Below, piece by piece: positions 32,701-43,225 of a stretch of 64,000 bases of DNA. Numbering within the stretch: the stretch's first letter is position 1; each line of letters begins with the position of its first letter. This DNA comes from Ampelomyces quisqualis (taxonomy: Eukaryota > Ascomycota > Dothideomycetes > Pleosporales > Phaeosphaeriaceae). The translations under genes were made by a program, and so were the position numbers. The notes under the pieces are model-generated. The model did not search any database. It was not told where the DNA came from and saw only the letters and a list, made by a program, of their open reading frames with translations. Where the stretch lies: positions 3,782,001-3,846,000 of the forward strand of contig JAGTXZ010000018.1 of assembly GCA_018398575.1 (NCBI GenBank), read 5' to 3'.

Positions 32701-33859
32701 CAGGCAATATGCCTTCACCAAGGAGGCGCTTGCCAATGGTACCTCAGCACAGACGGCCGCAGCACCGCAGACCAATGGTCACACGACCTCGAGCAAGAAG
32801 AAGAAGAACAAGACGATCACACCGCCTCGTGCCGATAGCCCAGCCGTCTCCCTGTCAACGCAGACCTTCCACGCCGAGGACGTTCTCAACATCGTGCCTG
32901 TCGTGAAGGAGGCATCGCCTAAGAGCTTGTTGGCTGAAGAAGCCTTGGAGGCTGGCCGTATGTCTGTTGCGCAAGATCAAAAGGAGCTAGGTCAGGAACT
33001 GTTGCTCGAGTCCCTTCAGCTCCATGAACAGATCTATGGTGTCCTGCACTCAGAAGTCGCTCGTGCTTACCACACATTGTCGAACCTCTTGTTCAACCTC
33101 GACGACAAGGCGTCAGCGCTGGAGCTCGCACACAAGGCGGTCATCGTTTCTGAACGCACTCTTGGTGTGGATCACGCAGACACTGTACTAGCGTACCTGA
33201 ACCTCGGTCTGTTCGAGCACGCTTCGGGTAACACCAAGGCTGCTCTCGTCTACGTTCGTCATGCACTTGAGTTGTGGAAAATCATCTATGGTGCCGACCA
33301 CCCTGACTCGATCACGACTCTGAACAACGCTGCGGTCATGTTGCAGGCCATGAAGCAATATCACGAGTCGCGCATCTGGTTTGAGGCATCACTCGCCATT
33401 TGCGAGGATGTATCGGGCAAGACTTCGATCAACACTGCGACGCTTCTGTTCCAGACTGCGCAGTCCCTAGCACTGGACAAGGACATGCGTGGCGCTGTCA
33501 ACCGCATGCGTGAGTCGTACAACATCTTCAAGGACGTCCTCGGTGCGGAGGACCGCAACACCAAGGAGGCTGAGAGCTGGCTCGAACAGCTCACACAGAG
33601 CGCTGTCAGCCAAGCCAAGCAGCTGAATGACCTTGCAAAGGGTCGCATCCGACGCATTCAGCTCACTGGAAGGAATCCTCTCCGACCTGCTGCAGCCACC
33701 CCTTCTGTGAGCGACGCGGCAGCCGCGGCCGGTGGCCAGCGATCCGGTGTAGACCAGCGCAAGATTGAGGATCTCCTCAAGTACATTGAGGGCGAGTCGA
33801 CCAAGACACCAACGAAGAAGATGACTCAGAATCCACGCAAGAGGGCGGGAAAGTCATGA
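29774..33859 (+). CDS. clu1: Clustered mitochondria protein Clu1/CluA (TIF31)
   Basis: Large cytosolic RNA-binding protein needed for normal mitochondrial distribution, and linked to eIF3. Exons 29774-29807, 29852-29965, 30018-30073 and 30122-33859; 1313 residues, normal for the family. The three short 5' exons encode the low-complexity start and FQIIIKLPHEPFEMPM of the ubiquitin-like N-domain. Exon 4 resumes with STAEQVQDLRQSI. A CLU domain covers about 340-620 (SGVENTDTLRDWNEEFQSTR). A very acidic Ser/Glu/Asp stretch then Lys-rich segment spans 642-700. An eIF3-p135-type region follows, and TPR repeats at about 1025-1240 (ARAYHTLSNLL, TVLAYLNLGLFEHASGN). The third donor (GTCCGC) is non-consensus, but it alone restores the conserved PMT|ISTAEQ junction. 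Confidence 0.94.
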
Positions 33860-34767
33860 AAGGCAGTTGACTGAGCTGTTACGCTGAGGCCTTGTCCTAA
33901 CTCTCCTCTTATTGAAAAACTTTTCGCCCATGCGTTATGTTTTTATTCCTTTCCTTGGAGTTCTGCATCGCTTGCTTTGTCATCCGGCGTCCACTAAGGT
34001 TCTGTAATACTAGCATGTTTTGTTGCTCGGTATAGAAAAAGGTGGGGACGGTACATTTGGATGGACGAAGAGATGGATATATGGATGACGCATGACTGTA
34101 CATGTACTAAATACCACGGCAAAATGTATCTTCTCTCCTCGCATTACTTCACGCTGCGGCTGGTACTCGTTCAGGCCAGTAAAGACGGCGATGTTTTGCT
34201 GGCTGGGTTTATATGGAAAGTGAAATAGCTACCAAGCGCGACGACGACAAGATCACCTCCCCAATACAACCATCCCCACAAGAGGAATTTCGCATCTCCA
34301 AGACGGACAGATACCGGATCCTTGGACCAGGGTCAAGTTGCTGTCGGTACCAGTATGCAAGTCTCCATACACCCCGTGTCATGTGGATTGCAGCTACAAG
34401 GCACCCCGTGGCTCTACCACGCGACCCATGACACGAGAGGCTGTATCAACTGTTCCCGGAGAATTGGGCATCTGCCTGCCTGGTACTCGGTAGATTTAGT
34501 TATAATAATGTACGCAGTAGCCTAGCTCCCGACTTTTTCGATCTCCATCTCCCTGTGTCATCATAGGCTAATTTGCTAGCGGGTGAATTAAAGAGTGGTC
34601 CGTGCCACTGTTGCTAAACAATTCTCCTGGTTCGCGCGTATGACGATGGCCTGTTAGCAACAAGCTTCACCTCCACCCTCACATCACCCACGCGAGGCGC
34701 GCATCCTCGCACAACTTGCGCTTCTCTTCCGGCTCACCCCGCATCGCACTTGATTCGACCTGTATTA
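33860..34767. other. Intergenic
   Basis: 3' flank of clu1 and promoter of the following gene. AT-richer around 33910-34130. No supported gene. Confidence 0.5.
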
Positions 34768-35837
34768 ATGGCGCCTACCAAGGTCATTGAGCGCACCGAG
34801 CCGGTTGTCGCACCGCGCGTGCACACCGCGGGTGTTCGGTCGCGCCTGCCCGCCATTCTTCGCGTACCGATCCTCGTCTTCTTGAATCTGAGCATACGAA
34901 CTATGCTCTGGAGCGTCGCGGAGAACTTCCTGGTCCCCGAGCTCGGAGCGATCAGCAAGGTGCCTACCGAAGACGATGTTTGGTCGCCGTACTCGCCGCC
35001 TGCGCGCATGGTCATGAACATCCTGACCATCGCCATGAACTGGTACTTTGACTACGACTGTACGTTGCAGCACGTGGAAGTGTGCTGAGACGCGACTAAC
35101 TGTGCGCAGTCTACGATGTCGCGGCGCTCACTGTCCTTACCAACGCGCCATACGCCTACCTCCTCGCCACATACTACGACATCTCGACCCTCACAGTCGC
35201 CGCGCACGTGAACATTGAAGTCTTCGCCATCGCGATCCCAACTTACTTTCTGCGATCGCGCTCCGTCGCGCACAGGTCGAATGCGCCGCTCCGGAACCGC
35301 TTCCTGCTTAACAGCGTGCAGGTGCAAATCTCCAACGCGCTGCTCGCAATCGGCGTCTACATTGTGGCCATCTGGGGCGCTCTTAAGCTCAATCTGCTCA
35401 ACTCCTTCCTCGTCACACATTTTGACATTCCCACGCTCGAATCCGCGCATCTCGAAACCCCACTGGCCATTGCGATCAAAGTCGCCATAGCAGGCGTTGC
35501 AGCAAAAGAATTTCTGCTCAACCCTTCCATGGCCGCGCAGCCCCTGTCTGGCACCGCCACGCCTGAAGCGCACTTCAACCCGGCTACTGCTACTCTGGCC
35601 GAAACTATCAAGGCAAACCTTCTGCCAGCGGACCGGAGGAAGAGGACCTTGTTCCAGCAGACAATCATCCTGAACGCGTTTTTATTCGTGAGCACCGTCC
35701 AGCGATGCATGACGCTCAATGGTTCGGAAGCGTACGGCGCGGTTGGATACTCTGCGCTGTGGGTTGCGGCGAACACGGTCTTGTCTCTGTGGTATGCGTG
35801 GGTGGGAGACACGAGCTCCGACTATGAGCCATTGTAG
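34768..35837 (+). CDS. Multi-pass membrane protein, unknown
   Basis: Exons 34768-35059 and 35110-35837; 339 residues. The start is the ATG at 34768 (MAPTKVIERTEPVVAPR). The frame is open slightly upstream without a better Met. Hydrophobic segments include ILRVPILVFLNLSIRTMLW, YDVAALTVLTNAPYAYLLATYY, VEFAIAI-type IEVFAIAIPTYFL, VQISNALLAIGVYIVAIWGAL, AIAIKVAIAGVAA, TIILNAFLFVSTV and SALWVAANTVLSLWYAW, so six or seven TM helices. The intron has a GTACGT donor and GCGCAG acceptor. I recognise no characterised family. It could be an ER or organelle membrane protein restricted to fungi. Existence is well supported by composition and splice fit, function is not. Confidence 0.8.
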
Positions 35838-37196
35838 AGGGTGTAATGTTTCGAGCAGAAAGAGATTCAGAGGAGAGCGCCCAGGAATACATTCTTTCTG
35901 AGCGAGTAGAAGTTTCGCATTCGCAAGTCCGGATAGTTCGTTAGAGGAGGACAAGTAAACTAAGGCAATGTTCAGGCCATTGAGATACCATTCACAGTTT
36001 TCATGTTCCGTACATTCCATACATTGAGATCTTCAACCGCCGCATACATTCCACGATGCACCCGTCCACCTTGAAATCCACCACTGTCCAAATCGTTGTA
36101 GTGTGCTTGCACGACCCAACGTCCCAAGCCAAAGATCCTTGTGCCTGAAACTACGCGCGGGCATACTATGTACAGTCGGACCCCCACTATAAGGATAGGG
36201 GTAAAAACACCGAAAACATCCTTGTACCAGCGGTATCCTTACCGTCATTGCCTGCTCGGCGCCACCTTTGTCAGGATTCTCTTACCGTCAGCCAAAATCT
36301 AGACTTTTGCCGGTATTTCTTGCAAAAGCGGTATAGATTAGATTCCATTTTCAAGATAGCAGTAGGCTTACAGAGTATAACTACGAGATTTGCTTAAAAC
36401 ACAGCTAGAATATTTAGTGTATTGGACATATCCATACCATATCCTTACATTAGCTGATTGTTATCCCGGGGGGGGGGTCGACTCGACTGTACGTACTTCG
36501 TATAGGTGGTAGTCCAGACGCCGTTGGCAATCAATCAATCTCCGCGACTGCAACATACGACCTAAACCCGCTGTACGTACAGAGTACTCGATTCTGCGCG
36601 TTACGCCGTCGGCAAACTACGTGCGTATGCGTATACGTATACGCACTGTTATTCAATCCATCACGCACAGTCATTACTGGCCCCCTTCCAATATCACCAA
36701 CGTACATGGCTGGACGGAGTAGTCCGTTACTCTCCCAAGTACGGATACACCATGGTACTTTTTCGCCTAACCAAAAAACCCTCCTCTTTGGTCTGGTCTA
36801 CTTTATTGCACGTGCGTGGAGTTCTCTTCGTCGAGTTGGCGCCCTCCTCGGCACTGGTGACTGGATGCGCTCTGCGCAAGCAGTTTGTTTCGCGACGTCG
36901 CGTTGTATAAACCTAGATGTTGGTGTTGTTGAGGGGAATGTCTGGAGGTATGGAGAATGGTCTTGAAGAGGAAGTAGTCGAGGATAGGTTACGCCCGGCA
37001 CGGCTGTGAGGACGTTGTGGCCATAGCAAATCGAGTGGTGTTACTACGACACTTGACCGAGTTTTGCGAGTTGTGTATTTATGAATCGAAGCTTCTTTTT
37101 TTTTGGCGTTAAAATGAAAATGGTGATGCATTCTCCCTTGTAGCCAGCAAGAGGATTCGAAATGCTGCAAAGTTGCTGAAAGCATGCATTGCCGCA
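35838..37196. other. Intergenic with MITE-like insertion
   Basis: Holds the 317-bp element at 36173-36489. Around 36630-36650 is a GTATACGTATAC palindrome. No supported gene in 36500-37196. Confidence 0.5.
36173..36489. mobile_element. Non-autonomous TA-flanked element (Fot1/pogo-type MITE)
   Basis: The 317-bp segment is bounded by TA on both sides (36171-36172 and 36490-36491). The left end reads CAGTCGGACCCCCACTATAA. The right end, inverted, reads CAGTCGAGTCGACCCCCCCC, so ends share CAGTCG and a GACCCCC block. The interior is AT-richer and non-coding. C-rich termini next to TA resemble Fot1/pogo elements of fungi. Unrelated to the TIR at 19161. Confidence 0.7.
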
Positions 37197-38904
37197 CTAG
37201 ACAAGATATCTGTAATCCTTCATCGTCCTGGCCCCTTCTTCAACACTTAGCCCTTCTGTTCTTGCCGTCTGTTCTGCGATATCTCCCTGTACCTCCCACG
37301 TGTCAAGTCCCTCGTCTAATCTCTTGTTCAGCCTTACGAGGATGAATCTGAACACAGTACAACCGCCAATCGTGACCACAAACATTGCCGTAACCACTCC
37401 GTAGCTGCTTCTGTACCCGTTCTCGGTCATATTCCAAACGTATGACCCTGCGATATTGCCGAGTCTGAGGTTCAATGAATTAGCGTGGATTGCAGTGTCG
37501 GTGTTGGGTTTCCACTTACTGAGAAAAGGCGTTGATCATGGCGATTGCTACGGCGCGTTTGGCGGGTGGTCGAGGAAACGATGACGAGATCCAAGAGTAG
37601 AACACGATGAACCCAGCGTACGACGACGCCTGTAGAAACAACGCCACGTATCTCGCTGCAGTATTTAGCGTAGACATGGATATGATGAAGCCGACCAGTC
37701 CACCGATGATTGGGCCGACAATGTGCCAAAACCGCTCCTGCTTTCGATCTGCATGCCACGCGTTGATCAACGATACCAAACATGCAAATGCCCACGGCGG
37801 TGCAGACATTAGTAGCGTCGTAATGTAGCCGAAACCCAACGTCCTGGTGAGACTGGGGAAGAAGGCATTGAAAGACAGTCCCACCACATATGCCGTAAAC
37901 GTCAACATCATGACATAGATCTTCGCATCTTTGACCGCCATGATTAGGCCGGCGTAGGGTGACTGTTCGGCAGAATCCTCATCTGCCTCACCCACATCTT
38001 CCGTCATCCTCAACACCGCCACAGACCTCTCTTCCTCGGTGAATCCACGCGAATTGTGCGGCAAATCCGGCAAGATGAACACGGCAGAAATCGCAATCAA
38101 CATCGTCACCGCTCCTTCGATCCAGTACAGCCATCTCCACGCCCGGTGGCCCAGCGTACCTTCCATGTTCGACAGCACGGCGGCGCCCACGAGCGATGAA
38201 AATGCGTTGGAGATCAAGTTGCCGCAGAACAAAATTGCGTTGCGCAGCGTAAGTTCGCGGCGCGTGTACCATTTCGATAGGATAAGCAGTGCGCCAGGAA
38301 GGAAGGCGGCTTCGACGAACCCGATGAAGAAGCGTACGGCTACCATGCCAGCGAAGTTGTGTGTGTTGCCGGAGAGTGTGGATATCATGCCCCAGATCAA
38401 CATGACAATGGAGATGTAGAGCGAGGGTCGGTTGATCCTGTTGATTACTATATTGGAGGGCACTTGCATCAGAATGTACCTGGGATGGTTAGCTTGTGTT
38501 GTTGATCATGGAGAGTGGACGTACCCGACGTAGAGAATACTCAGACATGTCGCGTATTGCGTGTCGTTGATGCCGAGATCTTCTTGCAGTCCACCTAGAC
38601 GGGCGGCTGCGATGTTATTTCTGCATTTCTTGTTAGTCAAGACTTCGTTGCTAAATTCCGATTTCGTGGTATCGATTGCCGATGATGCTCCTTGACCCCT
38701 GAAACAACAGAGAATCGCAACGTACCTGTCCAAATAATTCATAATGTAAATCAACACAAACAGCGAACATCTCGCATCCAACTTCCTCTTCAACTTCTTC
38801 TCCACCTGCGCGCGGCGCTCAGGCGACATATTCGCCGCCAACCCAGTGACCGGCGCGTGCGCATCGACTTTCGTCGCATCATTCGTAAACGAATCTTTGT
38901 CCAT
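37197..38904 (-). CDS. MFS transporter, anion:cation symporter (Dal5/Tna1-like) family
   Basis: Plasma-membrane permease for a small organic anion or related nutrient. Exons 38726-38904, 38525-38620, 37520-38479 and 37197-37464; 500 residues, typical for the family. The start is the ATG giving MDKDSFTNDATK; the frame is open upstream but only from GTG. Family hallmarks: KLDARCSLFVLIYIMNYLDR|NNIAAARLGGLQEDLGI in TM1, YVGYILMQVPSNIVINR in TM2, RFFIGFVEAAFLPGALLILSKWYTRREL, and the TM6 region GWRWLYWIEG-type RAWRWLYWIEGAVTM. The central loop is SerVAVLRMTED. The C-terminal half has KIYVMMLTFTAYVVGLSFNAF. Substrate not deducible. The divergent neighbour is an L-rhamnose mutarotase homologue. Confidence 0.92.
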
Positions 38905-39966
38905 CTTGTCTTTGGCGAAACCACGAAGCGCGAACGAAGGGGAAAAAGCAATCAAGCCCCCCGGGGGCACCGCAGAAACTTTATATCCATGACCCTACCC
39001 CTGCTCCACACCACGCAGCGAAGCACAACCATCCAACCGGTTCTCTCCCCCCGCAAACGCAAGAATTCTGCATCAGCCGAGCACAGTTGCCCTGATCGAT
39101 CGGCTGCGTTTTCTGCCCGAACAAGTAATCTGACCAGTGCGGGGACGCACAAGTGGAGTGCGGCAGGGACTCGACTCGAGCGGAGGACGGAAGCCCGGCT
39201 TTTGGCCAAGCGCGTGATGTACGAAAGCGGGTGTTGTCGGCGATTGCGAAGTGAGGTTAAGAGAGCCGCATGGTGGGGTTGTGGGCTTAGGGCTGATTGG
39301 GGATTGAATGGATGCGGTGGCGGGTCGGGGATAGGGTTGTTGACTCGGTGTGGTCTTCGTTGCGAGGCAAGCACATCTCCGTTGGCGAACATCTTGCAGA
39401 AGCCGGATTGACTCAACAAAACACATGACTGCTAGAGCTCAATATTGTGTTGTTGAGACGAGGGCGTTGTGTGTAACTAAAGGCTGTCTGGTATGTAATG
39501 AAGCTTTGGTCAAACTCTGCTCAGCATATTGCTTCCTGAGTGTACGGAGTACGTAACTCATGTTGGCAAATGTACAATCAGAAACAGAACATGCCCATGA
39601 GCCGTGATAAACCAGGAGGCACACTTCAAAGTCTCGACGCCTGCTCAATCGAGGTAACTGTTAGCAACGGATTTCTCAGCGCAGATGCCAGACAGATCCA
39701 ATGCTTCCTGACTCGCGCCCTCCCCAACCCCTACCGGACCTTCCGCTGCTCTTTCACCAACTGCGAGTCATTGCCGCCCGGTCCTTGTGCTTCCCCACAA
39801 ATCGCAAAATCTCGGCTAGGAATCCTCCGATCGGCCTACCTCTATCCGACAGCCATAGCTCCCCTCGACTAGCGTACTGGCGTTCCTCGAGAATCTGATG
39901 CTACCTACAACATCGAACGTGACATTTCCCTTTTTTGTTGACAACAAGACTATCTATCCTTCCGAC
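38905..39966. other. Shared promoter region of MFS transporter and mutarotase
   Basis: No supported gene. One TACGGAGTA motif at 39543. ORFs at 38692-39411 and 39540-39872 are unsupported. A GCCCCCCGGGGG palindrome lies near 38956. Confidence 0.5.
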
Positions 39967-40397
39967 ATGTCGTCGTCACACCAGGGCCCTCGCCGCATCG
40001 GCCAATGGCTGTATCTCCGACCAGAGCGCATCTCCGACTACAAACAGTGCCACGCCAAAGTATGGCCCCAAGTCCTCGAGCAAATCAAGGACTCCAACAT
40101 CAAGGATTGTACATGCCTCCCTATCCAGCTTTCATTGCCCTTTTAACTCGTGCGTGTATACGCGGTATAGACTCCATCTTCCTGTCCATGTCGCCCCGCC
40201 CAACGCTCTTCGCTAGCTTCAAGTACGTGGGCCACGCTTTCGACGCGGATATGGCGCGCATGGCAGCGAACCCGAAAGTTCAGGAGTGGTGGCGCATGAC
40301 GGATGGGATGCAGGAAAGTCCGGTGGATGGGGCGGTTGGCTCGAAAGATGGGCCCGGCTGGTGGGGTCAGACGGAAGAGGTGTTTTACGTGGAGTGA
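39967..40397 (+). CDS. L-rhamnose mutarotase-like protein (RhaM family)
   Basis: Interconverts alpha and beta anomers of L-rhamnose or a related sugar; cytosolic. Exons 39967-40108 and 40171-40397; 122 residues, the expected small size. Diagnostic words: RIGQWLYLRPERISDYKQCHAKVWPQVLEQIKDSNIKDYSIFL, seen in parts across the junction D|YSIFL, then FASFKYVG, MAANPKVQEWWRMTDGMQ and WGQTEEVFYVE at the C-terminus. An in-frame ATG 69 bp upstream (39898) exists, but the conserved domain starts just after MSSSHQGPR, so the later ATG is preferred. The only other carbohydrate-handling candidate nearby is the divergent MFS gene. Confidence 0.9.
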
Positions 40398-41171
40398 AAC
40401 AGCGCCTTTGAGGAAGGAGGGAAAGAGTGGAACTTTGAGGAAGCGAGTTTGCTTGTGGGGGCTGTGTGTGAAGAAGTGTGGAGTCAATCATCATTGACCA
40501 GACTATTCACATACGCCCCAAACCCCTCTAAAATCATCATGACTTGTTTTTCGTCTCAACACAAGCACAAGGGCCTTCCATTCACCACAAGAACGTCGAA
40601 GCACATACCGCCAACACTTCTCCGTCAAGCAACTCTGCTTCTCTGTGCGGAGAGAAAGCTATTACGCGAAAAGAAAATGTCTCGCTGTGAGCTAGTCATA
40701 TTGGGAAAGGAGAAAGTGTATCAGTAGAGTGGCATGTTCTTGCGTTGAAAGAATATATACATGTTGCGGACCCAAGCACACGGCCAACTCAAGAGGTGGG
40801 TCACAGCACTTCTATACAAAAACTATCAATATCATGTGAAGTGTGAAGATTCCAAAAATACGCTCCTCGGGATGCACGGTATCCGCCTAGCTGCGCGATA
40901 GCAATAGCGGCGGAAAGATCAAAACGCAAAACTCATCTAGAATAAATCCAGTGATCCACATCAGCACTTGACGGATCGACTCAAATCGCGTGTTCCAAAG
41001 CGATGAGGGGGGTGTATGCCAACGCAAACCAAAAGTAACCCAAACCTGAGCCTGTCCTATTCCGCAGGCTCTTCCCAATGCAAAAATGTTGAATGTTGAA
41101 TGTGTAATACGTGATAATGTGTTATGGTGGTATCTCGAATAGTCCTTCACATTATTGTGGTATCCAGAAGC
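40398..41171. other. Intergenic
   Basis: Space between the convergent 3' ends of the mutarotase and stb3 genes. AT-rich toward 41090-41165. Nothing recognised. Confidence 0.5.
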
Positions 41172-42326
41172 CTACATGGAACCCATGGCGATGAGGGCTT
41201 CAATGGCTTCGCGCTCAGCTCCGGTGCTCGTGACGCCGGAGGATGCATCAAAAGGTGTAGTAGTAGAAGAAGTGCCCGCGTTCACAATGTGATTGCCGCG
41301 GGATGCAGAAAGAACAGAAAGGACGTTCTTGAAAGTAGGCGTCCCAGTGTGCCCATGGGGTAAAGAGTGGGCCTGCGCCGAGATGCTCCGGTAGGAGGGG
41401 TGGCTCGTCTGGGTTCGGCTAAGGTAATTGTAGTCGCGGTACTCGCGGTGCGGACCGCGGCGGATGTCGCGAAGAGCATCAGGGCCCATAGCAGACCAGT
41501 CTTCTTCATCAGTTTCGTCGTCGACATCGTCTTCCAGATCCATGTCAGACGCCGAGTCGGATTCGGTACTTTCTTCAGAGCCGTCCAGCGACATCTGATC
41601 GGCCATCTCCTCGTCCTCGCCGATGTGGTGTGGAGACCACGAGGCGGCAGCCCAGCTCCCCGAATAGACGTCACGACCGCCCCGCTGTTTGGGGATTTGA
41701 AGCCCGCTTGCGCTGTCAACACTGGCGGGCGGTGTCGATCGGTTGCCGGCACGCGACCCGCCGATGGGCAATCCCCGGGCCGCGGGACCAGAACCTGCGA
41801 CGCTCCAGCGCCCCCATCCGACCTTTTCGAACTTGACTTGGCCGTGTATGCCGCCTCCAGCGCGATGTTCGAGGGCGGCGACGACGAGTCTGCGCGCCTT
41901 GGCTGGCTGCAGTGCCGAAAAGCCTGGGACAGACTGGGTGAGATGGGCCATCATCTCGCGAATAGGCATGGCGCCATGGCCAACGATAATGTCGGGCAGA
42001 TAGTGTCTAGCCAGCATCAGCGCCGTGATCTGGCGCGTCGCATCCAACCCTGCCAGCGCCTCCTTTGACAGCGTCGAGGGCTGGTCCTGTGCCGCAGCGT
42101 GTTCGACCGCGTCTTGGAGGTCGATGTCCATCGTCCCATCTGGGGTCTGTAGCCTCGCGGCTCCTGGTTGCGATCGGCGCTTGTGCGCAGGGAGCGTGGG
42201 CGAGATGGACGAAGGAGGCGTCGGCATAGAGGGCGCATGGCTGCCATGATGCATAGGGATCCCCGAAGCTTGCGCAGCCAGAGCCGCGGCAATGCTGGAC
42301 TGGGCCTTGTGGGTGATGGCAGCCAT
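41172..42326 (-). CDS. stb3: Stb3-like Sin3-binding, DNA-binding protein
   Basis: In yeast Stb3 binds the ribosome-biogenesis RRPE element and recruits Sin3/Rpd3. Nuclear. Single exon, 384 residues, from the ATG at 42326 (MAAITHKAQSSIAAALAAQ). The frame is open to 42749, but upstream sequence is not protein-like and family members start near this Met. The conserved domain at about 100-170 has ALMLARHYLPDIIVGHGAMP, REMMAHLTQSVPGFSALQPAKARRLVVAALE and VKFEKVGWGRWSV. Then come low-complexity Ser/Pro and a strongly acidic region (DMDLEDDVDDETDEEDW). The end EREAIEALIAMGSM is a short motif also seen in fungal Stb3/Whi5-like repressors. Confidence 0.88.
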   Translation of the reverse strand: MAAITHKAQSSIAAALAAQASGIPMHHGSHAPSMPTPPSSISPTLPAHKRRSQPGAARLQTPDGTMDIDLQDAVEHAAAQDQPSTLSKEALAGLDATRQITALMLARHYLPDIIVGHGAMPIREMMAHLTQSVPGFSALQPAKARRLVVAALEHRAGGGIHGQVKFEKVGWGRWSVAGSGPAARGLPIGGSRAGNRSTPPASVDSASGLQIPKQRGGRDVYSGSWAAASWSPHHIGEDEEMADQMSLDGSEESTESDSASDMDLEDDVDDETDEEDWSAMGPDALRDIRRGPHREYRDYNYLSRTQTSHPSYRSISAQAHSLPHGHTGTPTFKNVLSVLSASRGNHIVNAGTSSTTTPFDASSGVTSTGAEREAIEALIAMGSM

Positions 42327-43225
42327 ATCGGGTGGTGATGGGAGCTGACGCGGTGAGTCACTCACGTCAACTGGGAGGCGCCTTTCGAGTGAAAGGAGCT
42401 GGCTGACGGCAAGCTGTGCGGCGAGGCGTCGGAACGCGTCTTGCAGCAGGGCGGAGGTCGCGTGGAGATGCAAACGGCCTGTATTTGTGCGAGAAAGCGA
42501 GAGAGACGGCTGTATGCGGTAATGCAGGGTAGCTGGTCGATCAGAGGCGTTGGCGAGTCGCGCAGAAAGGGGAGCCGCGGGCACAAAGCAGACAAGAGCC
42601 TGGCGGCGTCCAGGGGGTCTTGGCTTGTCAATATTGGTTTGTGTGCTGTGTTGGTGCTCTGAAGGAGTCAGGCGCAGATGCGGGCCAACTATGTATGAGA
42701 CAGTGAGTCCATCTTCGGAACCCAGGCAGGCGCGACGCACCCATGCCATCCATTTGACGGGAAGCTACGGCTCGTGGCCCTGGGACGCCGCTGATTGGCT
42801 CCGTGGCCAGCTGACCCTTTGCACGGCTCCTGGACACGCTTACTCTACCAAGTCACCCTTGGCTGCGAGTCTGCGACTCCCACCATGACAGTCAGATAGT
42901 CTCTGCACCGAGACGGGCCTCCGGTCCCAGCCGAGACCCAGATGGCCCCGCACCCTGCGATTGCCACGCCGCCGTGCTTCTGCATTCCTCCACCCACGGG
43001 CCTTGTCGCCCGCGGCGTCTCTGCCCGCTGCCACCTAGCACCCTCCGATTTCGCCGTGGGCATGTTGCGTCTTTGGTGAGGACATGGGCCGCCGCTGGAG
43101 AAGCGTGCACGTGGTGCTTTCGCTGCGTCATGTCGTGCAGCGAACCCCGCCAGCCCACTCCAACTGTCGACGTGACCAACATGGCCTCATATCAAGCGTC
43201 ATGACTGGCCGGCGTGGTGAAGGCC
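42327..43225. other. Intergenic, stb3 promoter and top3 3' flank
   Basis: GC-rich with several open but unconvincing frames. No gene supported. Confidence 0.5.
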
